Shown here: piece by piece, positions 1 through 8,820 of the stretch
Layout: every line of letters begins with the position of its first letter
Numbering within the stretch: position 1 is the stretch's first letter
Assembly: GCA_942493275.1 (NCBI GenBank)
Contig: OW818687.1
Span: 248,001 to 312,000 of the forward strand
Source of the DNA: G942493275 sp942493275
GTDB lineage: Bacteria > Actinomycetota > Coriobacteriia > Anaerosomatales > PHET01
DNA length: 64,000 bases
Reading direction: 5' to 3'
The notes under the pieces: generated by a model
What the model was told of the DNA's origin: nothing
The model's input: the letters and a program-made list of their open reading frames with translations, nothing else
The model's database searches: none
Position numbers and translations under genes: made by a program

Positions 1-756
1 GTCTGCGTCGGGGCTCTGAGGGCTCGGCACCTTCTCGCCGCGACCGTCGAACCACGCGAGCGTCTTGTCGTCGGCCTTCATGAGGCCGGCCTTGGCGCCG
101 ACCTCGATGGCCATGTTGCTGATCGTCATGCGGGCCTCGACCGACAGGTCGTCGATGACGGGACCGTGGAACTCGATAGCCTCGTAGGTCGCGCCATCCA
201 CGCCGATCTGGCCGGCGAGGTACAGGATGAGGTCCTTGGAGAACACGCCCGGCTGAAGCTCGCCCTCGTAGGTGACCTTCATGGTGTCCGGCACCTTGAA
301 CCACAGCTTGCCTGACGCCATCGCCGCGGCACCGTCGGTCGAGCCGACGCCGGTGGAGAACACGTTGATCGCACCGTAGGTGCAGGTATGCGAGTCGCAG
401 CCGACCATCAGGTCGCCCGCGACGACGTGGCCCTTCTCGGGGATGAGCTGGTGACACACGCCCTCGCCCACGTCATAGACGGTGCACCCGGTTCGCTTGC
501 CGAACTCGCGCATGATGGTGTGCAGCGCCGAGACGCCCTCGATGGGGCTCGGCGAGCTGTGGTCCATGACAACCGCGACCTTGGCGGGGTCGAACACCTT
601 CGTGACGCCCATGTTCTCGAGCGCGCGAATGGCCAGCGGCGAGGTGCCGTCCTGGCCCATCACGAAGTCGACGTCGGCGACGACGATGTCTCCGGCACGA
701 GCGTCGGTGCCGGAATGGTTGCTGAAGATCTTCTCGGCGATGGTCTTACCGGATAT
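1..756 (-). CDS. leuC: 3-isopropylmalate dehydratase large subunit, 3' end outside window
   Basis: This is the N-terminal 252 residues of an aconitase-family large subunit, which isomerises 2- to 3-isopropylmalate in leucine synthesis. Visible family motifs are AEKIFSNHSG near the start, MDHSSPSP, GEGVCHQL and the Fe-S cysteine motif GCDSHT. The archaeal/Thermotoga-type LeuC and homoaconitase share this pattern, so a homoaconitase-type substrate is possible. The frame has no ATG, GTG or TTG near the expected start. The family start MSGKTIAEKI aligns with an ATA codon at 754-756, nine bases after AGGGAGG. I place the start there, but the start codon is unusual. A good promoter lies upstream. 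The gene runs off the left edge. Confidence 0.88.
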   Translation of the reverse strand, partial: MSGKTIAEKIFSNHSGTDARAGDIVVADVDFVMGQDGTSPLAIRALENMGVTKVFDPAKVAVVMDHSSPSPIEGVSALHTIMREFGKRTGCTVYDVGEGVCHQLIPEKGHVVAGDLMVGCDSHTCTYGAINVFSTGVGSTDGAAAMASGKLWFKVPDTMKVTYEGELQPGVFSKDLILYLAGQIGVDGATYEAIEFHGPVIDDLSVEARMTISNMAIEVGAKAGLMKADDKTLAWFDGRGEKVPSPQSPDAD

Positions 757-871
757 CGGAATCAGCCTCCCTGTACGCTTACTGACGGTACTCGTACTCG
801 ACCACGTGAACGACAGCCGAGAGCGTTGCGATGCGGTATGCCCGCGCGAAAAGCGCGGACAGCGAACGACT

Positions 872-900
872 ATTGTACGCCACGAGGCAAGACGTGTCAG
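872..900 (-). promoter_or_regulatory. Promoter of leuC
   Basis: On the minus strand CTGACA (895-900) is followed after exactly 17 bases by TACAAT (872-877), each five of six bases from the sigma-70 consensus. Transcription would start near 865, leaving a leader of about 110 bases before the leuC start. The leader holds a small hairpin (CCGCG / CGCGG), but I see no convincing leader peptide or T-box. Confidence 0.6.
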
Positions 901-976
901 GGGCGCCTTTTGATGCATGGTGGCGCGTACGGGCATGTGCTACACAGGTATCGGCACATGCGGAAAAGGTGATCAC

Positions 977-2161
977 GTGTCGGTGGCACTCGTCTACGAC
1001 GATGCGATGGATGGCTACCGGTTTGGACCGGGTCATCCGATGCGCCCCGAGCGCTTCACCCTCGCCGTCGACCTTGCGCGCGCATGGGGCATCCTTTCCG
1101 AGAACCCTGACGACAGCCGCGTGCACGTCATACGCCCTCGACCGGCCAGCGACGACGACCTTCGGCTCGCTCACGACGATGCCCTGATCGAGGTGGTCAA
1201 GCGCGCGGGCTCACCCGGCGACGATCCGGCGCCGGGCTTTGGGATCGGGCCGGGCGACACCCCCGCGTTTCCGGGGATGCACGAGGTGTCCGCGCTCATC
1301 GTCGGGGCGACCATGACCGCGGTCGATCGCGTGGCGTCCGGCGAGCTCACCCGCGGGTTCTCCCCCGGCGGCGGCCTGCACCACGCCCACCGCGACCGCT
1401 CGGCAGGCTTCTGCGTCTACAACGACTGCGTCGTCGCGATTTCGCGCGCGATCCGGACCCACCCGGGGCTGCGCGTCGCGTACCTGGACGTGGATGCGCA
1501 TCACGGCGACGGAGTCGAGGAAGCGTTCTACGAGCGCGCGGACGTGCTGACCATCTCGATTCACGAGTCAGGGCGTTTCCTGTACCCAGGCACCGGCACG
1601 ATCAACAGCAGCGGTGAAGGACCCGGCCGCGGCTACGCCCTCAGCGTCCCGATGCTCCCCGGCTCCGACATCGAGTGCTACCGGCTCGCGTTCGAACGCG
1701 TGATCGAACCCGCCGTCTCGGCATTCAGTCCCGATATGATTTTTGCCCAGCTCGGAGCGGACACTCACCGGGACGACCCGCTCGCGCATCTCGATCTCAG
1801 CGTGCGAGACCAATGCGAGCTTGCCGGACGCATCATGAGACTGGCGGATGCGCACTGTGTGGGGCGTATGGTCGCGACGGGCGGCGGGGGCTACGACCCG
1901 TACTCCTCGGTACCCCGGTTTTGGGCGTGGGTGCTCGCCGCACTCGCGGGAATCGAACCTCCCGAGGCGCTTCCGGAGGCGTGGCGCACGCAGGCGGCCG
2001 AGGCGGCGGCGCGAGCGGGTCGATCCGACTTCACGGCGCCTGAGAGCCTCTACGACGAGAGGACGCCGCCCCTGGACGCCCAGGCGCATATCAACGCGCG
2101 TGCGCACGCGGAAAGCATCCTGAAGCGGCTCGAGGAGACACCGCCCCTGCTCGGAGGCTAG
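977..2161 (+). CDS. Histone-deacetylase-family (AcuC-like) hydrolase
   Basis: A 394-residue zinc hydrolase of the class I histone deacetylase/acetoin-utilisation AcuC fold, which removes acyl groups from lysines or small amines. Visible signature parts are GGGLHHAH (catalytic His pair, near residue 135), DVDAHHGDG (zinc Asp/His, near residue 171), SIHESG, QLGADTH and GGGGY near the C-terminus. I chose GTG at 977 because AAAGGTGA lies five bases upstream and the family consensus begins there. Earlier in-frame ATGs only add unmatched residues. Its stop shares the palindrome CTAG (2158-2161) with the convergent BrkB gene. The substrate cannot be told from the sequence. Confidence 0.9.
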   Translation: MSVALVYDDAMDGYRFGPGHPMRPERFTLAVDLARAWGILSENPDDSRVHVIRPRPASDDDLRLAHDDALIEVVKRAGSPGDDPAPGFGIGPGDTPAFPGMHEVSALIVGATMTAVDRVASGELTRGFSPGGGLHHAHRDRSAGFCVYNDCVVAISRAIRTHPGLRVAYLDVDAHHGDGVEEAFYERADVLTISIHESGRFLYPGTGTINSSGEGPGRGYALSVPMLPGSDIECYRLAFERVIEPAVSAFSPDMIFAQLGADTHRDDPLAHLDLSVRDQCELAGRIMRLADAHCVGRMVATGGGGYDPYSSVPRFWAWVLAALAGIEPPEALPEAWRTQAAEAAARAGRSDFTAPESLYDERTPPLDAQAHINARAHAESILKRLEETPPLLGG

Positions 2162-3045
2162 GAGGCGGGCTCCTCGGCCTCACTCCGAACGAGGATCGTC
2201 TCGTGCGCGAAGGCAGCGCCCGTCAGCAGTATGAGCGAGTTGTAGTACGCCCACATCAGGAGCGCAATGAACGCGCCGAACACGCCGTACGCATCGAATC
2301 GCGACGTGGTCGAGAAGTACCAGCCGAGACAGACGTTGCCGATCATGTACGCGAGCGACGTCAGCACCGCGCCCGGCATGATGTCGCGCAGCCGTGGCCG
2401 GACTGACGGGATGATTGAGAGCGCCACCACCATGATGAGCAGGTAAGCGACGAACTCGAACGCGGCTCTCATGTCGAAACCGTCGATAGCCTCCACAAAG
2501 GGAAGCCCCGACTCTGCGGCGAAGTCGCCGAGCGACGCCTCGAATGACGAGATGGCCGCGCCGGCGACGGCGACACTCACCAGAAGCACCGCGAGTACGA
2601 GGAGCAGCGTGAGCCCCACGAGGCGGTGCCTGATCCACACGAGCGCGGGATGCCGGGTGCGACCTTCGTCCCAGATGCGAGCGACCGTCCCCGCGAACTG
2701 CGAGAACACGCCCGTGGCGCCCAGCAGCACCATACCGAAGGCCACCACGGGTCCGTACGACGACGCCCACGCGTCGGCGGCGCGAACCAGATCGGCGAGG
2801 GCGTCGAGCTCGTCGAGGTTGACCGGCTTCACGCTTCCCGTCATCGCCTGCGTAAGCTGGGCTCCCAGATCGGCTATCGTCCCGACGGCGTAAAACAGAG
2901 CAAGCGCCAGCGGCGCCGCGGTGACGAGGAGCCAGAACGACAGCGCTGCCGCGGACTGGGAGAGATCGTTTCGCGCGTAAGACTCCGCCGTCCCTATGAC
3001 GAGTCGCTTCGTTGTCGCCCAGACACGGGCAAGGCGCTCACGCAT
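2158..3045 (-). CDS. YihY/BrkB family inner-membrane protein
   Basis: A 295-residue integral membrane protein of the YihY/BrkB family, with about six hydrophobic segments. The N-terminal SAAALSFW matches the family's characteristic 'A-ALSF-LL' start of the first membrane segment. The family's function is poorly defined; the old name RNase BN was an error. Start is ATG 3045, eight bases inside the upstream metalloprotease gene, so translation is probably coupled. It is the last gene of a run CWB2 protein - rlmKL - metalloprotease - this gene, all joined by overlaps. Confidence 0.85.
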   Translation of the reverse strand: MRERLARVWATTKRLVIGTAESYARNDLSQSAAALSFWLLVTAAPLALALFYAVGTIADLGAQLTQAMTGSVKPVNLDELDALADLVRAADAWASSYGPVVAFGMVLLGATGVFSQFAGTVARIWDEGRTRHPALVWIRHRLVGLTLLLVLAVLLVSVAVAGAAISSFEASLGDFAAESGLPFVEAIDGFDMRAAFEFVAYLLIMVVALSIIPSVRPRLRDIMPGAVLTSLAYMIGNVCLGWYFSTTSRFDAYGVFGAFIALLMWAYYNSLILLTGAAFAHETILVRSEAEEPAS

Positions 3046-3778
3046 CGGCCCACGCGGGAACTGTGCATCCCGCCTCCCGGAGCAGTGCCTTGTGCGTACG
3101 CCACGCGGGGTCCAGCTGCTCGAGCGCACGGTAGAAGCGGGGCGAGTGATCCAGAACCGAGAGGTGGGCGATCTCGTGATACATCACGGAGTCCACAAGC
3201 TCGGGCCGCAGGAACAGCAGGTTACGGCTGAGCGAGATGGTCCCCTTCGCCGAGCAACTCCCCCACCGGCTCCGCACCTTGCGGACCCGCACGCCGCGGT
3301 GTGGCGCACCTGTATCGCGGGCAAGGCGCTCGAATCGGTCGACGAGCACCGTGCGGGCTTCTCGGTCAAGCCACCGGGTGATGGCGAGCAGGCGTGCTTC
3401 GGCATCCTCGCGCCCGCTGACCACGACCGAGGATCCCGAACGGACCGCGCGGGGGGCGGCGTCCGAGTCGCGAAGCACGACGCCCAGCACCTCGCCGGTC
3501 AGTCCGAGCTCGACCGCCTCCGGCATCAGCGATGCGGCGCCGCCGGCGTGAAGCGCGCGCTTCTCGGCCACTCGGGAAAGTGCGTGCGAAGCCCACTCGG
3601 AGTGGGACGCGACGATCGAATCGGGGTCGCCGCGCCAACCCGTGGGCACGACGACGACAAGACCGTCTCGAGGGGTCACGGTCAGCCGAACGCGCCGCGC
3701 TCGCGCGCTGACGCGCACGGTATACGGTGGCCGCGCAGTTCGCACCCGAGAACTCCTTCGAACCTCGACCGGGCTCAC
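3038..3778 (-). CDS. YgjP-like (DUF45) zinc metallopeptidase
   Basis: A 246-residue protein of the YgjP/DUF45 (SprT-like) metallopeptidase group. The C-terminal half shows the expected RWGSCS motif, then the zinc site HEIAHL followed by the third ligand in LDHSPRFY. There is no signal peptide or membrane segment, so it is probably cytoplasmic. It starts at ATG 3778, overlapping the rlmKL stop by four bases (ATGA). The substrate is unknown. In other bacteria relatives lie beside restriction or DNA-repair genes, which is not the case here. Confidence 0.85.
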   Translation of the reverse strand: MSPVEVRRSSRVRTARPPYTVRVSARARRVRLTVTPRDGLVVVVPTGWRGDPDSIVASHSEWASHALSRVAEKRALHAGGAASLMPEAVELGLTGEVLGVVLRDSDAAPRAVRSGSSVVVSGREDAEARLLAITRWLDREARTVLVDRFERLARDTGAPHRGVRVRKVRSRWGSCSAKGTISLSRNLLFLRPELVDSVMYHEIAHLSVLDHSPRFYRALEQLDPAWRTHKALLREAGCTVPAWADA

Positions 3779-5961
3779 TCGCTCCGGAGTTTGATCGTCC
3801 AGCAGGAGTGTACCCCCGGCTTGCGCTCGAAGTCCTTGGGGATGGTTCGTCCGGTCACGTCCCGCACCACGAAGCCCGCCTGCTCGATGGCCTCGCGGTC
3901 GAGGTCGAACCCGCGCTTGTTGCAGGAGAACACGAGCGTACCGCCCTCGGCGAGAAGGCCTGCCGAGCCAAGCACGATTCCGACGTGATCGCGCTGGACA
4001 TCGAGCGTGCCCTCCATCCGCTTCGACGTCGAGAACGTCGGCGGATCGCAGAAGATGACGTCGTATCGTTCGCCACGCTCAGCGGCTGCGGTCAGCCACT
4101 CGAGGACATCAGCGCGAACACGCTGGTGCTCGGGGCCGGTGAAGCCGTTGAGCGCCATGTTGCGACCCGCCCATTCGAGGTAGGTCGCGGAAAGGTCGAT
4201 GGTCACCGTCTCGCGGGCGCCTGCCGCCGCAGCGTGGACCGTTGCGGCGCCGGTATATGCGAACAGGTTCAGGAAGCGAGCGCCGGCAGACATCTCGCCG
4301 ATCCACGCACGCGTGTCCCGATGATCGAGGAACAGGCCGGTGTCCAGATAGTCGCTCAGGTTGACCTCGAACAGCAGGCCGGCCTCGCCGACGACTCCGG
4401 TCGCTCCCCTGCGCGCGAGCTTCTCGTACTGCTCGGTTCCTCGCTTGCGCTCGCGGCGCTTGAGGTAGACGTCACCGGGCGACACGCCGAGCACTTCGGG
4501 CACGACCTTCATCGCGGCTTCGAGACGCGCCGTGGCGACCGACTCCTCGATCGTCGCGGGCGCGGCGTACTCGGCCACGTGAACCCAGGTGCGGCCCTCG
4601 TCGGCGCCGGCACCCTGGTAGCGGTCGATGGCGAGCGCGAAGTCGGGCAGGTCGGCATCGTAGACGCGGTAGCAGCCCACGCCAGTCCTTCGCGCCCACG
4701 TCCCGTAGTGTTTCGACATCTTGCGCAGCCTGTTTGCGAACGGCTCGGCCTCAACGCCGCCTGTCCAGGGACTCGCTGTGGGCGTGCCCGGCACCACGCG
4801 CTGTCCCACAGCCGGAAAGACGCTGATCGTCGTGGTAACGGGGCCGCTTGACAGCTCCATCGTTCGGCCCGCCACCCGGCCCATGAGTGACGCGACCTCC
4901 GGGTCGGGCGTGATGAGCGTGAGGCCGTAGCCGGAGCGCGTGTCGGTCAGCTCGGAAAGAGCCTGATAGATCGCGGGCAGGCCCTCCGGCGCCGAGAGAC
5001 GCTCGCCCCACGGCGGATTCGCGCACACGAGGCCCGATGCCGTGTCCGGAAGCGTCACGTCGGTGATATCGGCTTGCGTCACCGTCACCACGCCGTCAAG
5101 CCCGGCCCGCATGACGCAGGCGCGAGTGATCGCGACGGCGCGAGGGTCGAGGTCCGAGGCGTGAATCGGCACCATCTTCGCGAGGCCTGCGGCCCTGCGG
5201 TCGGCGGCCTCGTCCATGAGGCTGCCCCACAGCTCCGCGTCGTGACCGCCCCATCGGGTGAAGCCCCACGAACGTCGCGTGAAGCCCGGGGCGGCATCGG
5301 CGGCAAGCAGCGCCGCCTCGATCGCCAGAGTGCCCGAGCCGCACATCGGGTCGACAAACGCGCCTCCGCGCGCCGCCACCGCGTGCCAGCCGGAGAAGGC
5401 GACCACAGCCGCGGCGAGCGTCTCTTTCAGCGGCGCCTCGACCTGCTCGCCCTGGGCGCGGTAGCCGCGACGGTGCATCGGCTCTCCGGACAGGTCGATC
5501 GACACGGTCGCCTTGTCACCCCGGACCGCGACGTTGATGCGGAGATCGGGCTGGCGCGGGTCGACGTTGGGACGGCGCCCGAAGCGATCCCGGAACCGGT
5601 CGCAGACGGCGTCTTTGACGCGCACCGCGGTGAACTGCGTGTTGCGGAGCGCCGGATTCATGCCTGCCGCGTCGACGGCGAGCGTGCCGTCGGCCCGCAT
5701 GTGCTCGTCCCACGGCAGATCACGAACGGCCTCGTAGAGCTCGTCAGCGGTTCCGGCGGGCACCTCGGCAAGGCGAAGCAGCACGCGTGATGCGAGCCGA
5801 GACCACAGAAGCACGCGGTAGGCGTCCTCGAGCGTGCCCTCGAACGCGGCACCCGCACGGACCCGGCGGATGTGCTTGGCGCCAAGCGCCCTGAGCTCGT
5901 CTTGGAGCAGCGCCTCGGCGCCCTTGGTGCACGGCGCGAAGAAGGTCAGGTTCTGGCTCAC
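3775..5961 (-). CDS. rlmL: Bifunctional 23S rRNA guanine methyltransferase RlmKL
   Basis: A 728-residue fusion that methylates G2445 (N2, RlmL half) and G2069 (N7, RlmK half) of 23S rRNA. The N-terminus (APCTKGAEALLQDEL) and THUMP region lead into the first Rossmann methyltransferase, with DPMCGSGTLAIEA and the catalytic NPPWGERL near residue 317. The second methyltransferase holds NLFAYTGAATVHAA and CDPPTF near residue 636. Its length fits the fused gammaproteobacterial enzyme (about 700 residues). The start ATG overlaps the stop of the CWB2 gene before it by four bases. Confidence 0.95.
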   Translation of the reverse strand: MSQNLTFFAPCTKGAEALLQDELRALGAKHIRRVRAGAAFEGTLEDAYRVLLWSRLASRVLLRLAEVPAGTADELYEAVRDLPWDEHMRADGTLAVDAAGMNPALRNTQFTAVRVKDAVCDRFRDRFGRRPNVDPRQPDLRINVAVRGDKATVSIDLSGEPMHRRGYRAQGEQVEAPLKETLAAAVVAFSGWHAVAARGGAFVDPMCGSGTLAIEAALLAADAAPGFTRRSWGFTRWGGHDAELWGSLMDEAADRRAAGLAKMVPIHASDLDPRAVAITRACVMRAGLDGVVTVTQADITDVTLPDTASGLVCANPPWGERLSAPEGLPAIYQALSELTDTRSGYGLTLITPDPEVASLMGRVAGRTMELSSGPVTTTISVFPAVGQRVVPGTPTASPWTGGVEAEPFANRLRKMSKHYGTWARRTGVGCYRVYDADLPDFALAIDRYQGAGADEGRTWVHVAEYAAPATIEESVATARLEAAMKVVPEVLGVSPGDVYLKRRERKRGTEQYEKLARRGATGVVGEAGLLFEVNLSDYLDTGLFLDHRDTRAWIGEMSAGARFLNLFAYTGAATVHAAAAGARETVTIDLSATYLEWAGRNMALNGFTGPEHQRVRADVLEWLTAAAERGERYDVIFCDPPTFSTSKRMEGTLDVQRDHVGIVLGSAGLLAEGGTLVFSCNKRGFDLDREAIEQAGFVVRDVTGRTIPKDFERKPGVHSCWTIKLRSE

Positions 5962-7496
5962 GGCACCACGACAAGCGAACGGAAGATGACCGCGAGGTCT
6001 TCTCGGAGGTTCTGTGAGAGGACGCCGAGACCACCGAGGACGCGGGGACGGCCGATCTCGGCCGCGCGGTCCAGAAGCACCGTCTCGACGTTGGGATTGA
6101 GCGAATCGCCGGGCGTGAGAACGAGCAGCGAGCCGCCCAGGCCCTGCGCTGCGCCGCCGCTGAGCGCGTCAGCGAACGAGGTGCCGCTGGCTACGGCGGC
6201 GTGCTCCCAGGTCAGCCCGAGCCGCTCGCCTTCCTCGGCGATGGCGAGCGCAGTCCTGTAGCGATCGCGCTCGGCGATGCGCGTGACGTTGGCACCCGTT
6301 GCCGCGAGAGACGCCTCGACCGAGGCCGAGACGCAGTTCACGCCGCCGAGCACGGTCACGGAGTCGAGGCCGAGCGTGTCGATGGCGCCGAGCGCCTCGG
6401 ACGACAGCACGTCGGGATCGGTGAGCAGTACGGGGCGCGCGGTGTGCGCCGAGAGCGGCGAGGCCGCCAGCGCATCGGGGAAGTCGGCTCCGGTGGCGAT
6501 GAACGCCGCGTCGACGGTCCGGCCGGAGGCGCGAGCCACCCGCACCGCCTCGCCGGCGACGAGCGCCGAGGTGTCGTAGCGGCTGCGGCCGCCGAGACGG
6601 ACGACCTCGCAACCCAGAGACCCGAGCGTGCCGGCGACGCGATCGGTCACCACGCTCTCACCGCCGAGGATGTAGGCCTTGTCGGGGGCGAGACGCTTGA
6701 TCTCGGCGGCGGTCGCTGCGGGAAGTGACGAAGTGTCGGTCAGAAGCAGCGGGCCTCCGGCAGCACCGGCGAGTGCGGAACCGCCGAGGGCGTCGGGCCA
6801 GCTGCGGCCACTCGCGATGACGACCGAGGGCGCCGTGGCGCCCTCGGGGAACGCGAGCTTGCTCGCCTCGACGGCGGTCGCGTAGCGGTCGGAACCGGAG
6901 ACCTTGTCGAGCACGTCAGCGAAGTCATCCTCGATGTTCTCGTAGCGGTAAGGGTAGTAGCCCTTGGTGCCGATAGTGCCGTCCGGCCAGAAGGGGTACG
7001 GGACCTTCTGGTAGACCGCACCGTTGTTGCTGCCGCTCGAGTGCTCGATGTACATGTAGGTGTGCTCCGGGTTCGCCCACTCGACGAACACCATCGCGTG
7101 CCCGTAGGGGGCCGCCTTGCCGGTGGCCGGGTCGACGTAGAGCCGGGATCGGGAAATCACGTCGCCCGGCATCAGCTCGTCTTTGGTGATCTTTTCGAGC
7201 ACCGACGGAAGGGACGCCGTATCGAGCGAGAGCGGGCGACCGTCCGAGTAGCGCAGGTTCAGGCTCATCGACACGAAGCCGGAGCAGTCGCGACGCCACC
7301 CCTGAGACGAGCTCGACACGATCGTGCCTGCCTCGTTGGCCCATCCGCTCTGGCTGTAGGCCACGTGGCGATCGGTCCATACGCGTCCGCGCGCTACGAC
7401 GGAATCTCGAGTGATCGCGTGAGCCGGAATGGCGGCGAGGGCCGCGAAGATGAGCGCGAGCACGATGGCGCGCGCAAAGATGCCGATACGATTCAT
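5958..7496 (-). CDS. Secreted NlpC/P60-like protein with three cell-wall-binding repeats
   Basis: A 512-residue exported protein. Residues 1-27 form a signal peptide ending AHA. Residues about 30-190 look like an NlpC/P60-type amidase domain, with the nucleophile in RRDCSGF (Cys71) and a His in YGHAMVF. The C-terminal 300 residues are three CWB2 repeats, recognisable by SGSDRYATAVE, GRSRYDTSALV and ERDRYRTALAI, each with FADAL- or WPDAL-type and VLGG-type segments. It probably cleaves peptidoglycan stem peptides while held on the wall polymer. An extended -10 and a CRP-type palindrome lie upstream. It heads a run with rlmKL. Confidence 0.85.
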   Translation of the reverse strand: MNRIGIFARAIVLALIFAALAAIPAHAITRDSVVARGRVWTDRHVAYSQSGWANEAGTIVSSSSQGWRRDCSGFVSMSLNLRYSDGRPLSLDTASLPSVLEKITKDELMPGDVISRSRLYVDPATGKAAPYGHAMVFVEWANPEHTYMYIEHSSGSNNGAVYQKVPYPFWPDGTIGTKGYYPYRYENIEDDFADVLDKVSGSDRYATAVEASKLAFPEGATAPSVVIASGRSWPDALGGSALAGAAGGPLLLTDTSSLPAATAAEIKRLAPDKAYILGGESVVTDRVAGTLGSLGCEVVRLGGRSRYDTSALVAGEAVRVARASGRTVDAAFIATGADFPDALAASPLSAHTARPVLLTDPDVLSSEALGAIDTLGLDSVTVLGGVNCVSASVEASLAATGANVTRIAERDRYRTALAIAEEGERLGLTWEHAAVASGTSFADALSGGAAQGLGGSLLVLTPGDSLNPNVETVLLDRAAEIGRPRVLGGLGVLSQNLREDLAVIFRSLVVVP

Positions 7497-7544
7497 GGCT
7501 GCTTCCTGTGCTACGACGAATGACTGCGGTTCTTCGGCGCAGTC

Positions 7545-7553
7545 ATTCTAACA
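7545..7553 (-). promoter_or_regulatory. Extended -10 promoter of the NlpC/CWB2 operon
   Basis: The minus strand reads TGTTAGAAT, an extended -10 element about 50 bases before the start codon. No good -35 hexamer is present at the usual distance, which is typical of an activator-dependent promoter. The CRP-type palindrome at 7609-7622 is centred about 77 bases upstream of the predicted start of transcription. Confidence 0.5.
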
Positions 7554-7608
7554 CTCGGCAGGCAGCGACCGCACCCTTAGCCCGCGCGCGGAATGCACGC
7601 CGGCGCAG

Positions 7609-7622
7609 GTGACAACCGTCAC
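7609..7622 (-). promoter_or_regulatory. CRP/FNR-type palindrome (site A)
   Basis: GTGA-N6-TCAC; in the direction of the downstream gene it reads GTGACGGTTGTCAC. It lies about 120 bases before the NlpC/CWB2 start codon and touches the stop codon of the NYN gene. The GTGACGG half is shared with sites at 17449, 36251 and 58790. Confidence 0.6.
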
Positions 7623-8395
7623 GTCTTCGAGAAGCCCTCGACCACGTAGGTGCCGGAGCGCGGGTCCTTGCGAAGCGAGATGAACCCGAGCGTCTGGGCG
7701 TCTTCGAGCATCTGGTTGAACGAGCGGTACCCGTAGGCACTCTCCGAGAACTGCGGCTGCTTGCGCCGGATGGTGTCCTTCACCAGCGAGCTGTGCATGT
7801 TCTCGACGTTCTCTCGCTGCAGTGCGTCGATCGTCTCGAACAGCAGCTTGAACGCGGGACGCTTCTTGCGCGGAACGGTCTCGCCGAGCGCGGGCGCACC
7901 AGCGGCGGCACCGATGTCCTCGTAGTAGATGAACTCGTCGCAGTTGGCGGCGAGCAGATCGCTCGTCGAGTCACGCATGCCGACGCCGATGACCGACTTG
8001 CCGTTCTCCTTGAGCCGCAGCACGAGCGGAGTGAAGTCCGAGTCGCCCGACACGATCACGAACGTGTCGATGTGCTCCTTGGCGTAGCTGAGCTCCATCG
8101 CGTCCACGACGAGGCGGATGTCGGCGGAGTTCTTGCCGGTCATGCCGCGCTCGGGGATCTCCGTAAGCTCGATACCGAGCTCGTGCAGTGACGTGCGGTA
8201 CTCCGAGAAGCGCGACCAGTCGGCATACGCGCGCTTCGAGACGATCTTGCCCTTTTCCACGAGGCGCTCGAGAACGCGCTTCATGTCGAGCGTCTCGGGA
8301 ACCTTGCGGCGACGTGCCTGGCCCCGGGGCTGAACGCCGAGGGCGAGGTTCTCGAAGTCTATGAAGACCGCGAGGGAGTGTGCGTCGTCTGGCAT
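7619..8395 (-). CDS. NYN-domain protein with C-terminal OST-HTH/LOTUS domain
   Basis: A 258-residue LabA/DUF88-type protein. The PIN-like NYN nuclease fold shows its acidic residues in AVFIDFENLA, SADIRLVVDAME and VIVSGDSDF. The last 70 residues, after KKRPAFKLLFETIDALQ, form a winged-helix LOTUS (OST-HTH) domain that family members use to bind RNA, including G-rich RNA. A role in RNA cleavage or turnover is inferred. ATG 8395 is chosen for its GAGGGGA ribosome site. Upstream in-frame sequence lacks conservation. Confidence 0.88.
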   Translation of the reverse strand: MPDDAHSLAVFIDFENLALGVQPRGQARRRKVPETLDMKRVLERLVEKGKIVSKRAYADWSRFSEYRTSLHELGIELTEIPERGMTGKNSADIRLVVDAMELSYAKEHIDTFVIVSGDSDFTPLVLRLKENGKSVIGVGMRDSTSDLLAANCDEFIYYEDIGAAAGAPALGETVPRKKRPAFKLLFETIDALQRENVENMHSSLVKDTIRRKQPQFSESAYGYRSFNQMLEDAQTLGFISLRKDPRSGTYVVEGFSKT

Positions 8396-8523
8396 GGAGT
8401 CCCCTCTCACATGGCGCGGCGAGGGGCCGCGCTCTACACACATCGTACCCGAGGCGACCGACACCCGCGCGCTCGGGTAGGAACATCGAAGCCCCCCAAC
8501 GCGGAAAGACAGGTGGACCGAAG

Positions 8524-8820
8524 ATGACCACAGACGAGACGGCGCGAGACGGCGAGTCGGCCGCAATGGACGCCGCGGAGCAGGCCGTCGGCGTGGTCAT
8601 GTACTGCCGCACGTGGTGCGGTGACTGCATGCGGGCCCGCGCATGGCTCGAGCAGCACGGCATCCCCTACGTCGAGATCGACGTCGACGAGGACGACGAT
8701 GCTCGCACACGGGCGGCGTCACACAACTCCGGAAGTCTCCACACGCCGACCTTCGAGATCGCCGATGACGTGTGCGTGGACTTCAGGCCCGAGCGACTGC
8801 GCGAGCTTCTCGGCCTCTAG
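8524..8820 (+). CDS. Glutaredoxin-family protein (mycoredoxin-like)
   Basis: A 98-residue thioredoxin-fold protein. After a 25-residue acidic leader it shows VVMYCRTWCGDC, placing a CGDC redox site at the start of helix 1, and SLHTPTFEI with the cis-proline. Size and motif fit the actinobacterial mycoredoxin/glutaredoxin-like group, which reduces mixed disulfides with low-molecular-weight thiols. ATG 8524 is used because the frame upstream has basic, unmatched residues. It stands alone on the plus strand, and its TAG stop lies in a CTAG shared with the convergent 106-residue membrane gene. Confidence 0.82.
   Translation: MTTDETARDGESAAMDAAEQAVGVVMYCRTWCGDCMRARAWLEQHGIPYVEIDVDEDDDARTRAASHNSGSLHTPTFEIADDVCVDFRPERLRELLGL

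Noticed and set aside
757..976. A leader peptide or T-box controlling leuC.
   Set aside because: The leader lacks leucine codon runs, a T-box sequence and a terminator/antiterminator pair; only a small hairpin is present.
2996..4851. Two long plus-strand frames (330 and 374 codons) over the metalloprotease and rlmKL genes.
   Set aside because: Both are mirror frames of clearly recognisable minus-strand genes and have basic, low-complexity composition with no domains.
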